DNA of 64,000 bases from the NCBI RefSeq assembly GCF_964275005.1, contig NC_092685.1:29348682-29412681 (forward strand). Reading direction: 5' to 3'. Below are positions 48,601 to 61,138 of the stretch, piece by piece. Positions within the stretch are counted from its first letter, which is position 1. Each line of letters starts with the position of its first letter. Below the pieces are notes generated by a model. The model did no database searches and was not told where the DNA came from. It saw only the letters and a program-made list of their open reading frames with translations. The DNA comes from Diadema setosum. Lineage: Eukaryota > Echinodermata > Echinoidea > Diadematoida > Diadematidae. Both the position numbers and the translations under genes were made by a program.

Positions 48601-51600
48601 CGTTTCCCTTTTAAGGTCTGGATCTAGAAGAGTGCACCGATGTGGACAGGCTGGATCGAGAATTCAACAGACTTACCACAGTTTTGCGGGACCTCCGGCT
48701 GAGCAAGGAGCGGGATTACTCCACCAAGGAGAGGAAGAATGAACTGAAGACCCAGTTGGAGAATAAGACCAAAGCCAGAGACAACGTCCAAGAAAAGAAC
48801 CAACAACTCAAAGAAAGGTAGACATAAAAGGAAGATGTACAGACACACAGACACACCCACATACACACACACACACACACTTTATAGCAACTGCTTTTGA
48901 ATTTCAGCTAGTGATATGACTATGGTGGCCTTTTCTCTGATCCCCCCCCCCCCCAAAAAAAAAAAAAAAAAAATCAAAGCTTGAAACAGAATATATTTTA
49001 CTACTTTTTGTTTGTGTGTGCATTAATACACATTGAAATTCAAGTACAGAGACATTCATAGAAGGGTTTAATGATATTTCCTTCAAACTATAACTGAAAT
49101 AATACTCAAACTTTCTACTTATTCAAAACTGTGTCTTTAACTCGGAAATATAAACATTCTTTAGCTCAATCCACATACTTTTGTATCCAGGCAATTCAAG
49201 AGATATGCAGCCATTTTCCACATTCTTGATGGGGTCATTGTACCCCAGAGTCCCAGCAGTGACCATGCATGTCTTCTATTTCAATTGAATGTGAAGTGGA
49301 ACAAACTACCAGTTGGTGAAGTATCACCATCAATTGCAGGCAGGACCCAGTTTGCTTGAATTTGACTATCCACTTCCATTCACGCTATCATTCATATTTA
49401 CACCAGATAGTTTAAACTATATTTTTTCTGTGATTAAAACACCAATTGATTATAGAGTGATTCAGTATCTACTTGATAGACAGATATTGTACATGCCATA
49501 GTAATAGCGTGTCTAACTTTTTGTGAATAGGACTTCCTGACAATTTCGCAAGTGGTTAGATTTGCAGCTGTTGAGGACAGTACTAAAGGGAGAAATGTAT
49601 GCGTGCACGTCACATTCATATGCTAATTAAAATTTTTTGCATGTTTTTAGATTGGCAAATAGCGTCCGACATGTGAAATTCACAAAAATGATATCCTCAA
49701 GAAATATATACTGTATACAGTTATCTGGCAGTTGCTCAAAATTGATAAAACAATAGCTCTGTGCCAAATAATAATCCTGTTCACTGAAATGATGTGAAAT
49801 TTGTGTAGCAACCTCTCTCAATTGATTATTTGTTAGAACCAGCCTCTCTGTAAGTGGCCTACTAGATAGAAGTTGATCACCTATCTGCTATGTGTACCTG
49901 CAGTCATTAGGCGTTTCCAGTTCTTAGCAGTCTACACCCTATTGAGTGACAGGGTACCATAATTAGCTTCCCACACCCTTTTAATAGTCTAAAGTTTCTC
50001 AAATCCATGGCAAATCTTCTGTATATACATCACATTACACTTCAGTGTCACACATGCCTGCCTACAAATGTGACCTGTCTTTGATCATTGTGACCTTTTC
50101 AATTGCATCATGAACATAGATCTTTGCCAGAGCATAGGGTTGATAATGGTGTTGGTGTTAATGCTGGAGTGTAATCTTGAAGGAGTGTTTGTGGGTTGTT
50201 GTTGTTGTTTTTTTTTCTGTGAGCAAGCAGGTCCATACACTTTTTTTTTTCTACCTGCTTAATCCCTGCTCTATTTTAGACAGTATAGAAAAAAAGAGTT
50301 AACCTGGTACTTTTACACACGACCTGTTTTTGTTTTGTTTGTTCTTTTATGGTCACAATGCACCCAATTGAGGGTTATAATCCCACTGGCAGTTTGCAAC
50401 CTCTTTAGAATTCACTGAGGCACGTCAGTAGTTGTACAACCCAAGAGGCAGCTCCTCCAGTAGATTTTATTGATCTTGTAATCAGAGGCATTGTTCACTT
50501 TGCGTGCACCATGAAAAAGGGCTTCAATCCTTTCAATAACCTGGTCCCAAGTGAGAGAATACCAGTAGCAAACCATGAACTGCATGCAGAATGGCACAGC
50601 ATGTGTATGTGTGTTAGCATCAGTTTGGTGATCCTTTTACATTAACAGAATCAACGGTTGTGAAAGTGAGTAAAGTTTGCATTGTCATCATCGTGCATAT
50701 ATCTATTTTTGCCCCAATATTGTTTTGTAATATTGTGCCATATACTGTTTTGTATCTATTTTCTTTGCTTAACCTGTTGAGGACAGGCTGATTTTCCTAC
50801 AACAAGCGTTTCCTATAGACACTTGCCAGAGTATACTCGGGACTCATCCCAACAGGTTAAGAGTGAACATCAGCTGTTGTAAGATTCTGGTGTGTGGTTC
50901 TATTTGCCTGGGTTTCCACATCTTTTCTGTTTATAAAGCATAGCTAGAAAGATTAGAAGTGATTTTAGACCTGCATGTTTCTTGGTATTTACCTATGATA
51001 TCTCAAATATTCTAGTACCGATTGCGCTTAATGAAATATTTTAAGTATGCTGTTGTCTCTTTATAGTTTTTATGAGTGCAGTGCAGATTTTTGCTATTGT
51101 TTTTCATGCACTGCATTTTACAGATCCACTAAATTAGCACTGTCATAAGAGTAAGTGAAAAACCAGGCATGGACGTTTTTGCATCATAATATGAGAGCAA
51201 ATTCAGTGTTAGACATCCAAAATATAAAATAGGCTGACAATTCTGAAATTTCCTCTTATCTCTGTATGTACCCTATCATTCTGATGCAAAAATGTTTTTC
51301 ATTATTGGTCATCCTTTCTCTTTTGCACTCTTAAAGCAGAATATAGCACTTGTCTATTTCTGAATGACTGTAAGTCGGAGCATTTTGTTTGAATTTCTTG
51401 CTGTACTGCAGGTGTCTGAAAGTGAGAATAGCCCTTGATGCACTGACAGCGTACTACAAGGAGAAGCAGTTTCTTCTTGGACCAGCTGAGGCAGTTTCCA
51501 TGGCCCTGGCTCGTTCAGGATCCATGATGAGTGTTAGGAGTAAGTTTGTGCATTAAAAAGAAGAGGAATTGGTTAGCTTCTTCTTCTTTTTCTTTTTTTT

Positions 51601-54600
51601 AATTATCTTTTTTTTTTTGTGGTTGTTGTTAGGACATGCCAGTCAGTATAACAACTGTTGAAGTGGTAAAGAAATTAATCTGCAAATGTAATATGCTTGT
51701 GGTAGGGGGAAGTTTCCCTTTTTGAAGTCACCCATATTAGGATCTCACATGTTCACATGAACAACTGAACAGAATGATTGCAGAGAGAGTGCTTTTATAC
51801 ATTAGATATACGTTTAAAAAGATCCTGAGTGTCCCATGGAAAAAAACGAAAACAATGACACCCATATTATATATATAGTTTGTGCATATCATATTAGTCT
51901 CACCTTGTTGTGTGCATGTTTTATTCCCATCTGTTGCAAATTGATGTCTCTGTCTCTCTCCAGGTCAGGAAACAGCCTCCACCTTTGAGGATGATGATCC
52001 CACCAAGGAACGGGAGGCAGAGCTCCTCCTGGAATACATCGAGCACTTCAATGAGATGTTTGAGGACTCTCGTTACCTGGAGGCTGCCATGCATGCTGCC
52101 AACAGTCCCAAGGGCATCCTCCGTAACCCTGAAACCCTCCAGAGATTCAAGGGTAGGAGGCTTTCTCACCTCAGCCGAGGGAGGAGGTTATGTTTTCTTC
52201 CGCGTTTGTTTGTTTGTTTGTTTCTTTCTTTCTTTGTCTGTTTTCTTTGTCCGTCGGTGTGCAAAATAATTCAAAAAGTTGTGAACGGATTTGAATGAAA
52301 CTTACAGGAAAGGTTGAAACTTACACAAGTGATACATGATTACATTTTGGTAGTGATCCAGCAATTTTTGTGGATTTTATGAAGGATTTTTTTTTATATT
52401 TTGGCAGGTAGGGTCAATGAACTTGGGAGTTCAAGCTGCACATTTTTTTAGGTTTTCATACTCGCAATAAAGTGCGTGCTCTAGTTTCTGCTAAGGCGAG
52501 GCGTGCCACGCAGCTAGAAATTGATGACGTAGCAAAAGGCTTCTATATTGGGAAATCGGGCAATTTTCAGCATGCCTATACCTATAGTGGAAATCACTGA
52601 TCTCTACGGAAGAACAAGATCAGTGGTGGAAATGAGCTGCTTGGCACAGGTCTGCACTGAAAGAGTGCTTCTCTAGGAATTTTATGTGTTCTTCTTTTTA
52701 TGGAAAGTGATAATTCAAATCTGTGGATCAGTTACAATGCTTCTCCAAGGAAGCTAAAATGTGTCAGATCCTGTTTAAGAAGTCAGAGGATAGTGCCTTG
52801 TAAGAATTTGTGCTCCATCAATTAGTGAACAGCGAATGTATGAGTGTTCTGCACTATGAAAGCCATCTATCTCAAGTTTACATTATGTAATGTTCTACAA
52901 GATATTCATAAGAGTGGTCTCTTCAACAATAGGTTGAACATGTTGAGTTCTTAGTTCTAAATCAATCACTACCATAACACTTGTAAAACGGTATACCAGT
53001 GGAGATGGAGATATGTATTCCAGCACCACACTACAGTCATTTTTTTTTAAAGGACAAGTTCACCTTCATAGACATGTGGGTTTAGTGAATGCAGCAATAG
53101 AATAGTAGAACACATTAGTGAGAGTTTGAGGAAAATCGGACAATCCTTTCAAAAGTTATGAATTTTTGAATTTTCTGCTCAGTCACGGCTGGACGAGAAG
53201 ACTACTATAGCTTGTGATGTCACATGTGTACAACGATATAAAGAAAGAATGAAGAAAATTCAACATATTTTCACCTTTCTTGCATACAAAAGAACACTCA
53301 ACTTCTCTCTTTCAGAAGGCAGGGTGAATAATATTACCTTTAACATACGTCAGTAACAGGTCAAAGAAATGTGCACTTTACTCAAAAAGTAAAGTTTTGT
53401 GAAATTCTCTTTTTATTTTCGTTATATCATTGTACGCATGTGACATCATACACTGCAGTAGTCTCCTCATCCAGCAGTGACTGCGCAGATACTTTTGATA
53501 TTCATAACTTCTGAATGGATTGTCCGATTTCCCTCAAACTTTCACTGATGTGTTCTACTAATATTGTTGCCTTCACTCAATCCACATGTATATGAAGGTG
53601 GACTTGTCCTTTACGAACTTGAAAAATTTTGGACATGTCCTGACAAAGCTAAACATGCATGTGCATGATATTAGACTGATGCAAAATATTGCATACCAAG
53701 CTCCGCACTGTTTTTTCTTCTCCTTTGTCCTTCAGCTGTGAGGGTCAAACGAGGTCAGAAGTCCCCTCTCCTGATGTACGCCGAGGCTCTCATGTCGTCC
53801 GTGCCTGCCATTGGTGTTCCCCCCAATGCGGACACCACGCTGGAGTGTGTGAAGAGCGCCCTCAGCGAAGATCGCATGGATGTCGTCACACATTGGGTCG
53901 CAAATGACTGGTAAGACACAGTTGCTGATATGGCATTTACTTTGTGTTTGTGCGCACTTGGCAACAGGGTTGATCCAGCAAGCTATACTAATGCTAGTAG
54001 AGATACAGAGTAGTATTTCAAATATTGCCATTCATCAAATTAATGTTAAACTTGGTAATTTGCCTTCATGTGTTGATGTGATCTACCAGTAATGGGTTAT
54101 AATCGAATATGAAAGTGAAGTAACTGCAATTACAGACTCTTACTCTGGTGGCTTTCTCTTGTTTTTGAAAGAAGTAAATAAAATAACATAATTCACAAAT
54201 GTTGATTGACTTAAAATGTGCACATTAGCAGTATTCATTTTGGTGTTTGTTGTTAAGCGTGTGTCCTGTAAATAAAAAAAAAAATAAAAAAAAATTACTG
54301 ATTTTAGAAACTCTGTCCTGCAAACAGTACATTTGAGTTTTACATGAGAAAATTCAAATATAGCTTATTTAAAATTTTCATTTAACTTTACATATCACTT
54401 GTTACAGTGAACACAATGGTACATCCATGTATTCTTTTATGATAATCCATTGAATTCCAGGTTGACCTATTCAGAGCCGTTGGGCCACCTCCTCTACAAC
54501 TATGCCCATGGCCGAGGTCAACAGGTCAGAGGTCAAGACATCATGGGTCAGTGTCTGCCCCTGGCACAGGCTGTTTACACCAAGGTCGGTGCCCACATAC

Positions 54601-56767
54601 AGGCCGCCGTGTGCATGTGCAAACAGGGCCGAGTGCATGCCATGCTGGAATATGCACAGTCTGTCAAGTTCAGCAGAGGTAGGTCTCATGCCGGGATGGA
54701 ACAGTTTGGTCATTCTTTGCAAAGATACATTCATGGTTCCATTCTTCAGTTGCATTTCATTTGTGACTGGCTTTCTTAAATCACTCAAAGTAGAAATAAA
54801 GATACAATTGCCAGATGAAAGCAAAAAGCAATGAATAGTATGCATTAGACACTGATATTATCACTTTGCTTATAGAGCCACTTTTTCTTTTCTCAATATG
54901 TATCATATATGGCAAACCTGCATAATGCTTGTTGTGATGTTGTTGCCCTTTATATTTTATCTCAAGAAGAAATGAATGCAAATTATTCAATTTCTGTAGT
55001 ACCATCATTGCAAAAAATGCTGCATATACTTTCAATGTTCTACTGTCAGATGCCTACATTGGAGTGCTGGTGGCCTGCCCCTCCCTAGCCCTGGCAGAGG
55101 TCTTGGTCCAGTCCAGCGGTCACTCCACCAAACCAGTCTTATCAGTCGGGTCAGTGGTCAGTGCCCTTTTGAAGACAGACCATCATCAGTTTGGCATTGA
55201 GCTCATTGACAACATTCACCTGGACATCAAAAGAGGTGAGTGACAATGCCTTCAGTGATTTTTATTTTGCAGCTGGTGATGCCACAATCACATACTCATA
55301 CAAGGGAGGTGCTAGAGAAGGAGAGACAACTACTGCTCTCCTTTGAAGTCATGCGCAGCGCCGCCGAGAAGTTATGCGTTCAACTACAGGTGTTACCCAT
55401 GTGCTTTGACAAAAGAGAGCATCAATAATCGGGACTAGCGCTCTCACATCTAGAAATACTTGCCCCTACTGCAATTCGCTCTCTCTTTCAATGTGATGGC
55501 AACAATGAATTTGTGTAGCTTGAATTGGAGCAGCGAACCAAAATGCAGTGTAAAACTAACAATTTTAACAGTAAATAGTTTAAAAGCACGCTGGAACACG
55601 CTTTAGCGGAGTACTGTATTTGAAAGATCAAAATATCCCAGATTAAAAGATTAAAAAACTAACATGCACAAATATGCGCATTATAGAAAAATATTAGGTT
55701 TTTAAGAGGGCCTAATTTTCATTTCATTTTGATTTGCGCATTACAAAGAAACTAGAAATACATGTTTATAATATTGAATTCTTTCCTAAACTATTCTAAA
55801 TCAATTCGAGTAGACATTTCTATTTCATTTAAAATTTTACAGTGAAATAAAACTTGTAATTCGACAAAAGGTGAAATGCGTTCTTCGTCTCCGAACTTCG
55901 GCTTGTAAACCAGAGCGGCGCCGAGCATGACTTCAAAGCGTAATGGAATGCTAGACATCCCATTGTAACGCCTTGAACCCAAACATGCGTTTGCATGAAT
56001 TACGAAGAGTTGCCACTCCATCTCTGTAACACCTCCCTGCTCATACACAACTAAGCATATCAATAGTTTGCAATGTCTTTTTGTAGGTTGGTGTGCTTGT
56101 GTTTATACTGTATGTGTGTGTGTCTGTGTCTGTGTCTGTGTCTGTGTGTGCATGTGTCCATTTGCACATGCCTTCCAACCTGCGGTTGTGGACTACACCA
56201 CAGATACACACCTGCCATGTAAAGACACACATTTGGGTGGCTGCAAAAATCCAGGGAATTCAGAGCTTCCCATGACACCACTTTCCATTCAGTGCATAGT
56301 TTGATCATTTTGTTCCAACTTCACCAACATGATGTGCATGTAAGAAGTAGTGCATGTGTATGTACATGTTTCATTTCTTGTCCTTTCTTTCCTGTGCAAC
56401 CAGAAAGGGGAAAAATTCTGCATCATATTCGAGTAATTGCTTCATAAATGTGAACACGATCAAACACGATATGATTTCATGTCTAGGTCAACTTGGTTTT
56501 CTCTGACCAGTCTTATTCTCTTGAGATATGTATTCACACATCCCAAGGAGTAATAAATATGTTTTTACCCCACATCTCCCGTCCCACCCAGGTGCAAGCG
56601 ATCTGCGTCTGAAGGATCTTGTCTTCGATGATCCCGGCACCAAGATTGAGGCCTGGCACCAGATAATTAGGGCCTGCCAGGACAGTGGGTCGTACGACGT
56701 GGGACTGGAACTCTTGGCTGCCGTCACGGTTCTCTCCGCGATCAGGAGGGCGAGAGAGACAATCTAA
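45680..56767 (+). CDS. CLHC1: Clathrin heavy chain linker domain-containing protein 1 (10 coding exons)
   Basis: Exons: 45680-45874, 46867-47054, 48022-48179, 48616-48817, 51412-51539, 51964-52152, 53736-53910, 54461-54678, 55050-55235, 56592-56767 (TAA 56765-56767). All are GT-AG and in phase, giving 604 residues against 586 in human. The N-terminal third starts with VLPPI and CSEEGPDPHRYAIYKGAFDQ motifs shared with the human protein. It continues as charged coiled coil (KRDEVKRKAEEKIEQQKKK, then a second coil at 48616-48817). From exon 51964 the clathrin-heavy-chain linker-like repeat region begins: EAELLLEYIEHFNEMFE, AAMHAANSPKGILRNPE, LLMYAEALMSS, DVVTHWVAND, AVCMCKQGRVHAMLEYAQS. The cellular role is poorly known; the fold suggests a helical-repeat scaffold. 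The start codon is the first in-frame ATG after the acceptor. Head to head with DYNC2LI1. Confidence 0.94.
46272..46804. mobile_element. MITE with CAGGGCTGCCAAC termini
   Basis: Left CAGGGCTGCCAACCTTGAG, right GAGAGTTGGCAGCTGGGCCCTG shortened here to GTTGGCAGC and GCCCTG. The interior repeats GCGTGAGA / TGAGTGAGAG motifs. 533 bp, non-coding. It ends only 62 bp before CLHC1 exon 46867-47054. Confidence 0.7.
48838..48881. repeat. CA microsatellite
   Basis: ACACAC runs just past the donor of CLHC1 exon 48616-48817. Confidence 0.85.
50769..50860 (+). mobile_element. Short TTAA-flanked MITE (TTAACCTGTTG family), copy 3
   Basis: Best copy: TTAACCTGTTGAGGACAGG at the left and CCCAACAGGTTAA at the right, 92 bp in all. 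The ends form perfect inverted repeats TTAACCTGTTG / CAACAGGTTAA. It lies in a CLHC1 intron. Confidence 0.8.
52163..52484 (+). mobile_element. Helitron-like non-autonomous element
   Basis: Starts around CACCTCAGCCGAGGGAGGAG and GGTTATGTTTTC, then a (GTTT)n/(CTTT)n block and the AAAAAGTTGTGAACGGATTT region found in many marine-invertebrate repeats. It ends GTGCGTGCTCTAG|T, a CTAG terminus before T as in Helitrons. It begins about 10 bp inside the intron after CLHC1 exon 51964-52152. Confidence 0.6.
53047..53614. mobile_element. TTAA-type MITE with ~120-bp inverted ends
   Basis: Left TTAAAGGACAAGTTCACC, right GGTGGACTTGTCCTTTAC. Pairing continues inward through ACATGTGG, TAGTAGAACACAT and AAATCGGACAATCC to about 120 bp per arm. 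568 bp, in a CLHC1 intron. The left end is TTAA; the right end is TTAC, one base changed. Confidence 0.8.
55291..56050. mobile_element. MITE with CTCATACAAGGGAGGTG-like termini
   Basis: Left CATACAAGGGAGGTGCTAGA, right TGTAACACCTCCCTGCTCAT. TTTGAAGTCATGC / GCATGACTTCAAA and GGCGCCG blocks pair further in. The interior is AT-rich, about 760 bp in all, in the last CLHC1 intron. Confidence 0.65.
56108..56152. repeat. TGTGTC / TG microsatellite
   Basis: Runs of TGTGTGTGTC and TGTGTC hexamers in the last CLHC1 intron. Confidence 0.85.
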
Positions 56768-57851
56768 ACTTGAGGCAGAACTGTCGTGTTACTCTGCTTT
56801 TCTTACCGTTCTTTGCAATGGTACCACCTTCACACATACCACTAGGTATTCATGCTGATTGGAAATGATCCACTAGTCCATCAGACATTTGACCCCAACC
56901 CTGATATAGAAACATTATTGAAATTTTTCATTTACTGTTTATTAGTCTCTTTCATCGCTGATGATGAGATTCTGGTGTCGGCATACGTGTAATATGCAAC
57001 ATCGTGAACAGAGATATGCATTCTTCACTGACTTACATAATGCAGTGTATACCGATTAGTTACCGCAATGAATGCTGTTACAGTAATCATGCTTGTTCTC
57101 AGAATGTTGCGTTTGATTCGCGATGATTTTAACTCATAACATTTTGTAGAAATGAGACCAACTGTGGCTGATTGTTCAGTTTTTTTCAAAAATTATATAT
57201 CTTTCTTTCAGACAGATGGATGATATTATACACTCTTGTATGCACATATATCTGAAAATGCGGTATAAGTGCCTCCTAACCACAGCATATGAGACTTGTC
57301 TTCCTATTTCTTAGAGCATGCAAATATCACATGGGTACCGAGACATGAAAGCATGTTTTGGTTTAGTGAGACAGAGTGCAAAGCTCATCTGATTACTCAT
57401 AACCAAATATCAACATCTTTGAACCCAAATGTGATGTTTGACTGCATTGTGGCAAATTTGTAATTTTTCACAATGCGAGTGCGATACAAGTGTAAATTGA
57501 GGAAGGAAAGCATACGATTCTGAGCAAAAACAAACAAATTAAAAACATCTTGTACTGTCTTCATGCACATCGTGCAGTCGATGCTTGTTTGAATTCTACA
57601 TTCCTTACTAAACAAGACAAAGCCTTCGTAGATTTGATAATCTTCTAGACAGATTCACCCGTCCTATAGGTTATAGCCTCTTGTACATTTAGCTTTGTTT
57701 TATGTGTATTGACAAAGCCGTCCAACAAAAGGTCCAAACTCTTATTGCCTTGGAGAAGATCACCCACCTTGACATTTCATTGCTGTCAGCATAATTGCCT
57801 TCTACACGTTATTTATTGTCATACAAGATATGATACTTTGTAAAAAGTGTA

Positions 57852-57857
57852 AATAAA
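57852..57857 (+). terminator. CLHC1: Poly(A) signal, CLHC1
   Basis: AATAAA in AT-rich sequence 1.1 kb after the stop codon, with a GT-rich stretch (CTGTGATTCTTGTTG) 15-30 bp beyond, as at a cleavage site. The 3' UTR would be about 56768-57875; no other feature is seen in it. Confidence 0.65.
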
Positions 57858-58420
57858 AATTTATGACAGTCTGTGATTCTTGTTGACTTTTGTGAATTTG
57901 TTCGTCTCGATAAACATAAAATATTACATAAACATACATACACACAGACATGCTCACCCACACATATAAATATCAAAGGTGTGAACATGCATACACACCA
58001 AGGACATTAAATTGACATGTGGATTGCCATCTTCAATACCATAATGTCAGTGCATTTGACATTTTCTTTTTATGGCATGAAAACTAATCAACTTTGGAAA
58101 TTACGAATTTAAGAAATTTACTTTATGTTTTTGTTTAGTGGACGACCTTTGACAAGGTCATTCCTTGCAACTCTTTTTAAATGTCTACACGAGTTACTCT
58201 GAGTCCTCATAGGTGATTAATTACACTTGTGACCATGAATTGTGAATGATTTATGCAGGTATAGTGATCGTTATTGTGATGGTAGTGGTGATGGTGGAAG
58301 TGATGACTGATGGTATCAAATGTTTTAGTTGACAGAATTGGGCAAAATACAAGCTGTAAATGAAGAACAAGATAAGACATTTTCACATAAAACACAATAA
58401 AATTTGTAAGTTCGTGTTCC

Positions 58421-58426
58421 TTTATT
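58421..58426 (-). terminator. Possible poly(A) signal of the - strand gene at 61-62 kb
   Basis: TTTATT on the + strand, that is AATAAA on the - strand. If used, the 3' UTR of the unrecognised gene would be about 2.7 kb (58400-61138) and include the MITE at 59366-59594. A nearer candidate is at 60843-60848. Confidence 0.35.
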
Positions 58427-59365
58427 AGAACATTTCCCAATTTTTACAGGTGCACCTACACAGATCTTTTGACAATATGTACAAAACAAGATGTGCTTAA
58501 AGTTTTTTGTCTTTACAAACAGGTTACATATAATGTATCTTTATACATGTAGTAAAATCCACTTGAATGGATTTGAAACATATCCATTCATCCAATAGAC
58601 GGTTATACACACAGATAAATTGCCGTAGAATACACTGCATTGGAATGCACGAGTACACACAATCTCAAGAAGCTATAACAGTAGTATTTAGTGATAGATC
58701 TTTAGCAAGAGATGAAAGGCACTACCATTTGAAGAACCAGTGGATGGTCCTAAAACAGACAAAAAATGGTGAAAACAGTTGCCGTCTTGCCCAATGCAAG
58801 TGACCCTTTAGGCACTCGGGGAAGTAATGACCTTCTTTTGTACATTCTCTCACTTACAGATGAATCTAAACATATCAGGAACAGAGCACACCAAGTATAC
58901 TGGTACAGTTGTACAACTGATGTCATGTTCGACGAATTCTCCGTTTTTCGCCCTTTTTGACTTTTTCTCTGACATTACTAGAAATATGTGCCCATTGTTT
59001 GAGCAAAAAGGTATGTAATCATTTTGCTGTAGCATTTTGCTGATGAATTAAATGTTGTTTTTGAATGTTCGTGGCAAGATTCATTTCATCACATAAACCT
59101 TTGACCAAGAGATGGACAGAATATTCTTATCTTCTCATGCCAGCTACAAGTATCTTTGGTTTACCACACACCACCTACTCTTCTTTGGTATAACACACCC
59201 ATTCTCTGGATGAGACCACTTCATCAAAACTGCTAGTCAAGGCACTTCTATCCACTTCACTGTTTGTGCTCTTAAATTGGTAACAACACATTGTTAAATG
59301 CGTTGAGCAAGAAGTGCAGCATTGCCAAAAAGCACTATAAATGCATAACAAGCAATCCTAATAGA

Positions 59366-59594
59366 GGGCTTGACACTAAATTTTTTTCTCTGGAGGCCCA
59401 TTTGGGCCACTGAAATCTATGAATTTGAAAGTTTGGTGGCCCAAAAAAGACAGTAGTGGCCTGATATAAAAGGAAATATAAAAATTCACTCTGAATTCAA
59501 CTGCCCAATCAGGCCATCAAAATGTAGCCCTTTTGGAATTTTGGTAGTCTGCCATCAGTTTTTAGTGGCTCTGGGCCACTGCTAGTGTCAAGCC
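59366..59594. mobile_element. MITE with GGCTTGACACTAA termini, copy 2
   Basis: GGGCTTGACACTAAATTTTT at the left and GCTAGTGTCAAGCC at the right, with GGTGGCCCAA and GGGCCACTG inside. A shorter and more diverged relative of 7275-7712. Confidence 0.7.
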
Positions 59595-61138
59595 GGTAGC
59601 CCTGCCCAATATCATGATAACCATCGAGTGGAATTTTTGGTGGCACACAATGGAGGCCACTTTATCACATCCTTGTATATAGGAAAAGTATCTTCACACA
59701 CAAACACATATCATGTGTCTCCCTGGAACTGAAACATAGGGCAACGGCGGAGTGTCGCATTCCCTCTGCTCGGCCATCTGGTTTTCTTTCTTCCCTTCTA
59801 TACAATACGCTATGAAGCAATTTGTGTGGATATGATTCTCGGATACAGAAAAAGATTCTCAATTTGCTGTCCAAAGAGATGTGTGAAGCTGAATGACTGT
59901 ACCATGGGGATCCCTGTGCATATATTAAAATGGAAATATACTGTCTCTCATATTTACAAAGAAACTTTACATGCATTTAGAGTAAATGGCAGTACAGCAC
60001 AGACACTCATAAAGCAGCATATTGCAAATAATATAAGCAGTGTTACAAGAATGGGTGCTGTGTTGACATAAGAACAGATACGAAATGTAAGGATATTATC
60101 CTTTTACTTTTCTAGATATGGACTTTCCAGGACAAAAAAGCAGGTTGACTAGCTCGCTTGTGTTTCAAACACCTTGTTTCTTTTTTCACGCTTACATTGC
60201 ATTTGAATTCCTTTCTTCCTATGAACACTTAACACAGAAATCTAGTATTTCAAATGCTGATTTCAACATGGCACGTAGAGTATGCGTAGCTTGTTTTTAT
60301 AGGATGAAATAAATACCTTGTGCAGCATAAACTGCTAGAAGAATGAGATCTACAAATTGTGCAGCTTCCTAGATCATCCACAATACACAAAGCCTAACTC
60401 ACTCTATTTCCACATTACAAATCGAGTTGAAAGACCCTCTGTACTCAGAGTAGCCTGTTAGTAATATCTGTAGATAGGTCTTGATACAGAGTAACGATGT
60501 TACTGAAATTAATCTGACTTTCACTTCAAGACACGGGACAGACTTGCTGAGAAACATTCCACATAAACAGACACTCATCACGGATCTCACACGAATATTT
60601 TCTTAATCAGTGAGTATTTCTCATTTTCCCCTTAGGACTACTATTGTATGGTAGTGACGAAGACCTTTAAAACCCCACGACAAGGGTTCAAGGGTTTGAA
60701 GGCGTACATCTTTGCGACTCAAAGTCTGTTTTGTTTCTCTCTGAGACACAAAATTTACATGCAACCCTCAGCATGTGTACAGGCAAAGATACCGGTACAA
60801 GCACATTTCTCTCCAAGAGCACTTCATTGGCAAGGGGATGGTATTTATTGTGATCACCTCACATGAAGCTAAGTCAACCAAAGGTGTGGCAACAGAACAG
60901 AAAATTTAGTATTTGATAAAGGAAAATGAAGTCTATTTGAAAGCACTAGTGGTATCTCTGTGTCATGGTGTCATCAACTGAGAAGCAGGTTTTGACCTCA
61001 GCTGTCCTTTCAACAGATTCAACTTCCCTGTGAGAATCCAAATGATGACATGTTTAAAATGTCAGACACTTTTTAGTCGTTACCCATAAGAGATGACCAT
61101 GGCAACACATTCCCATGTCTGCCTTATTTGAGATGGTA

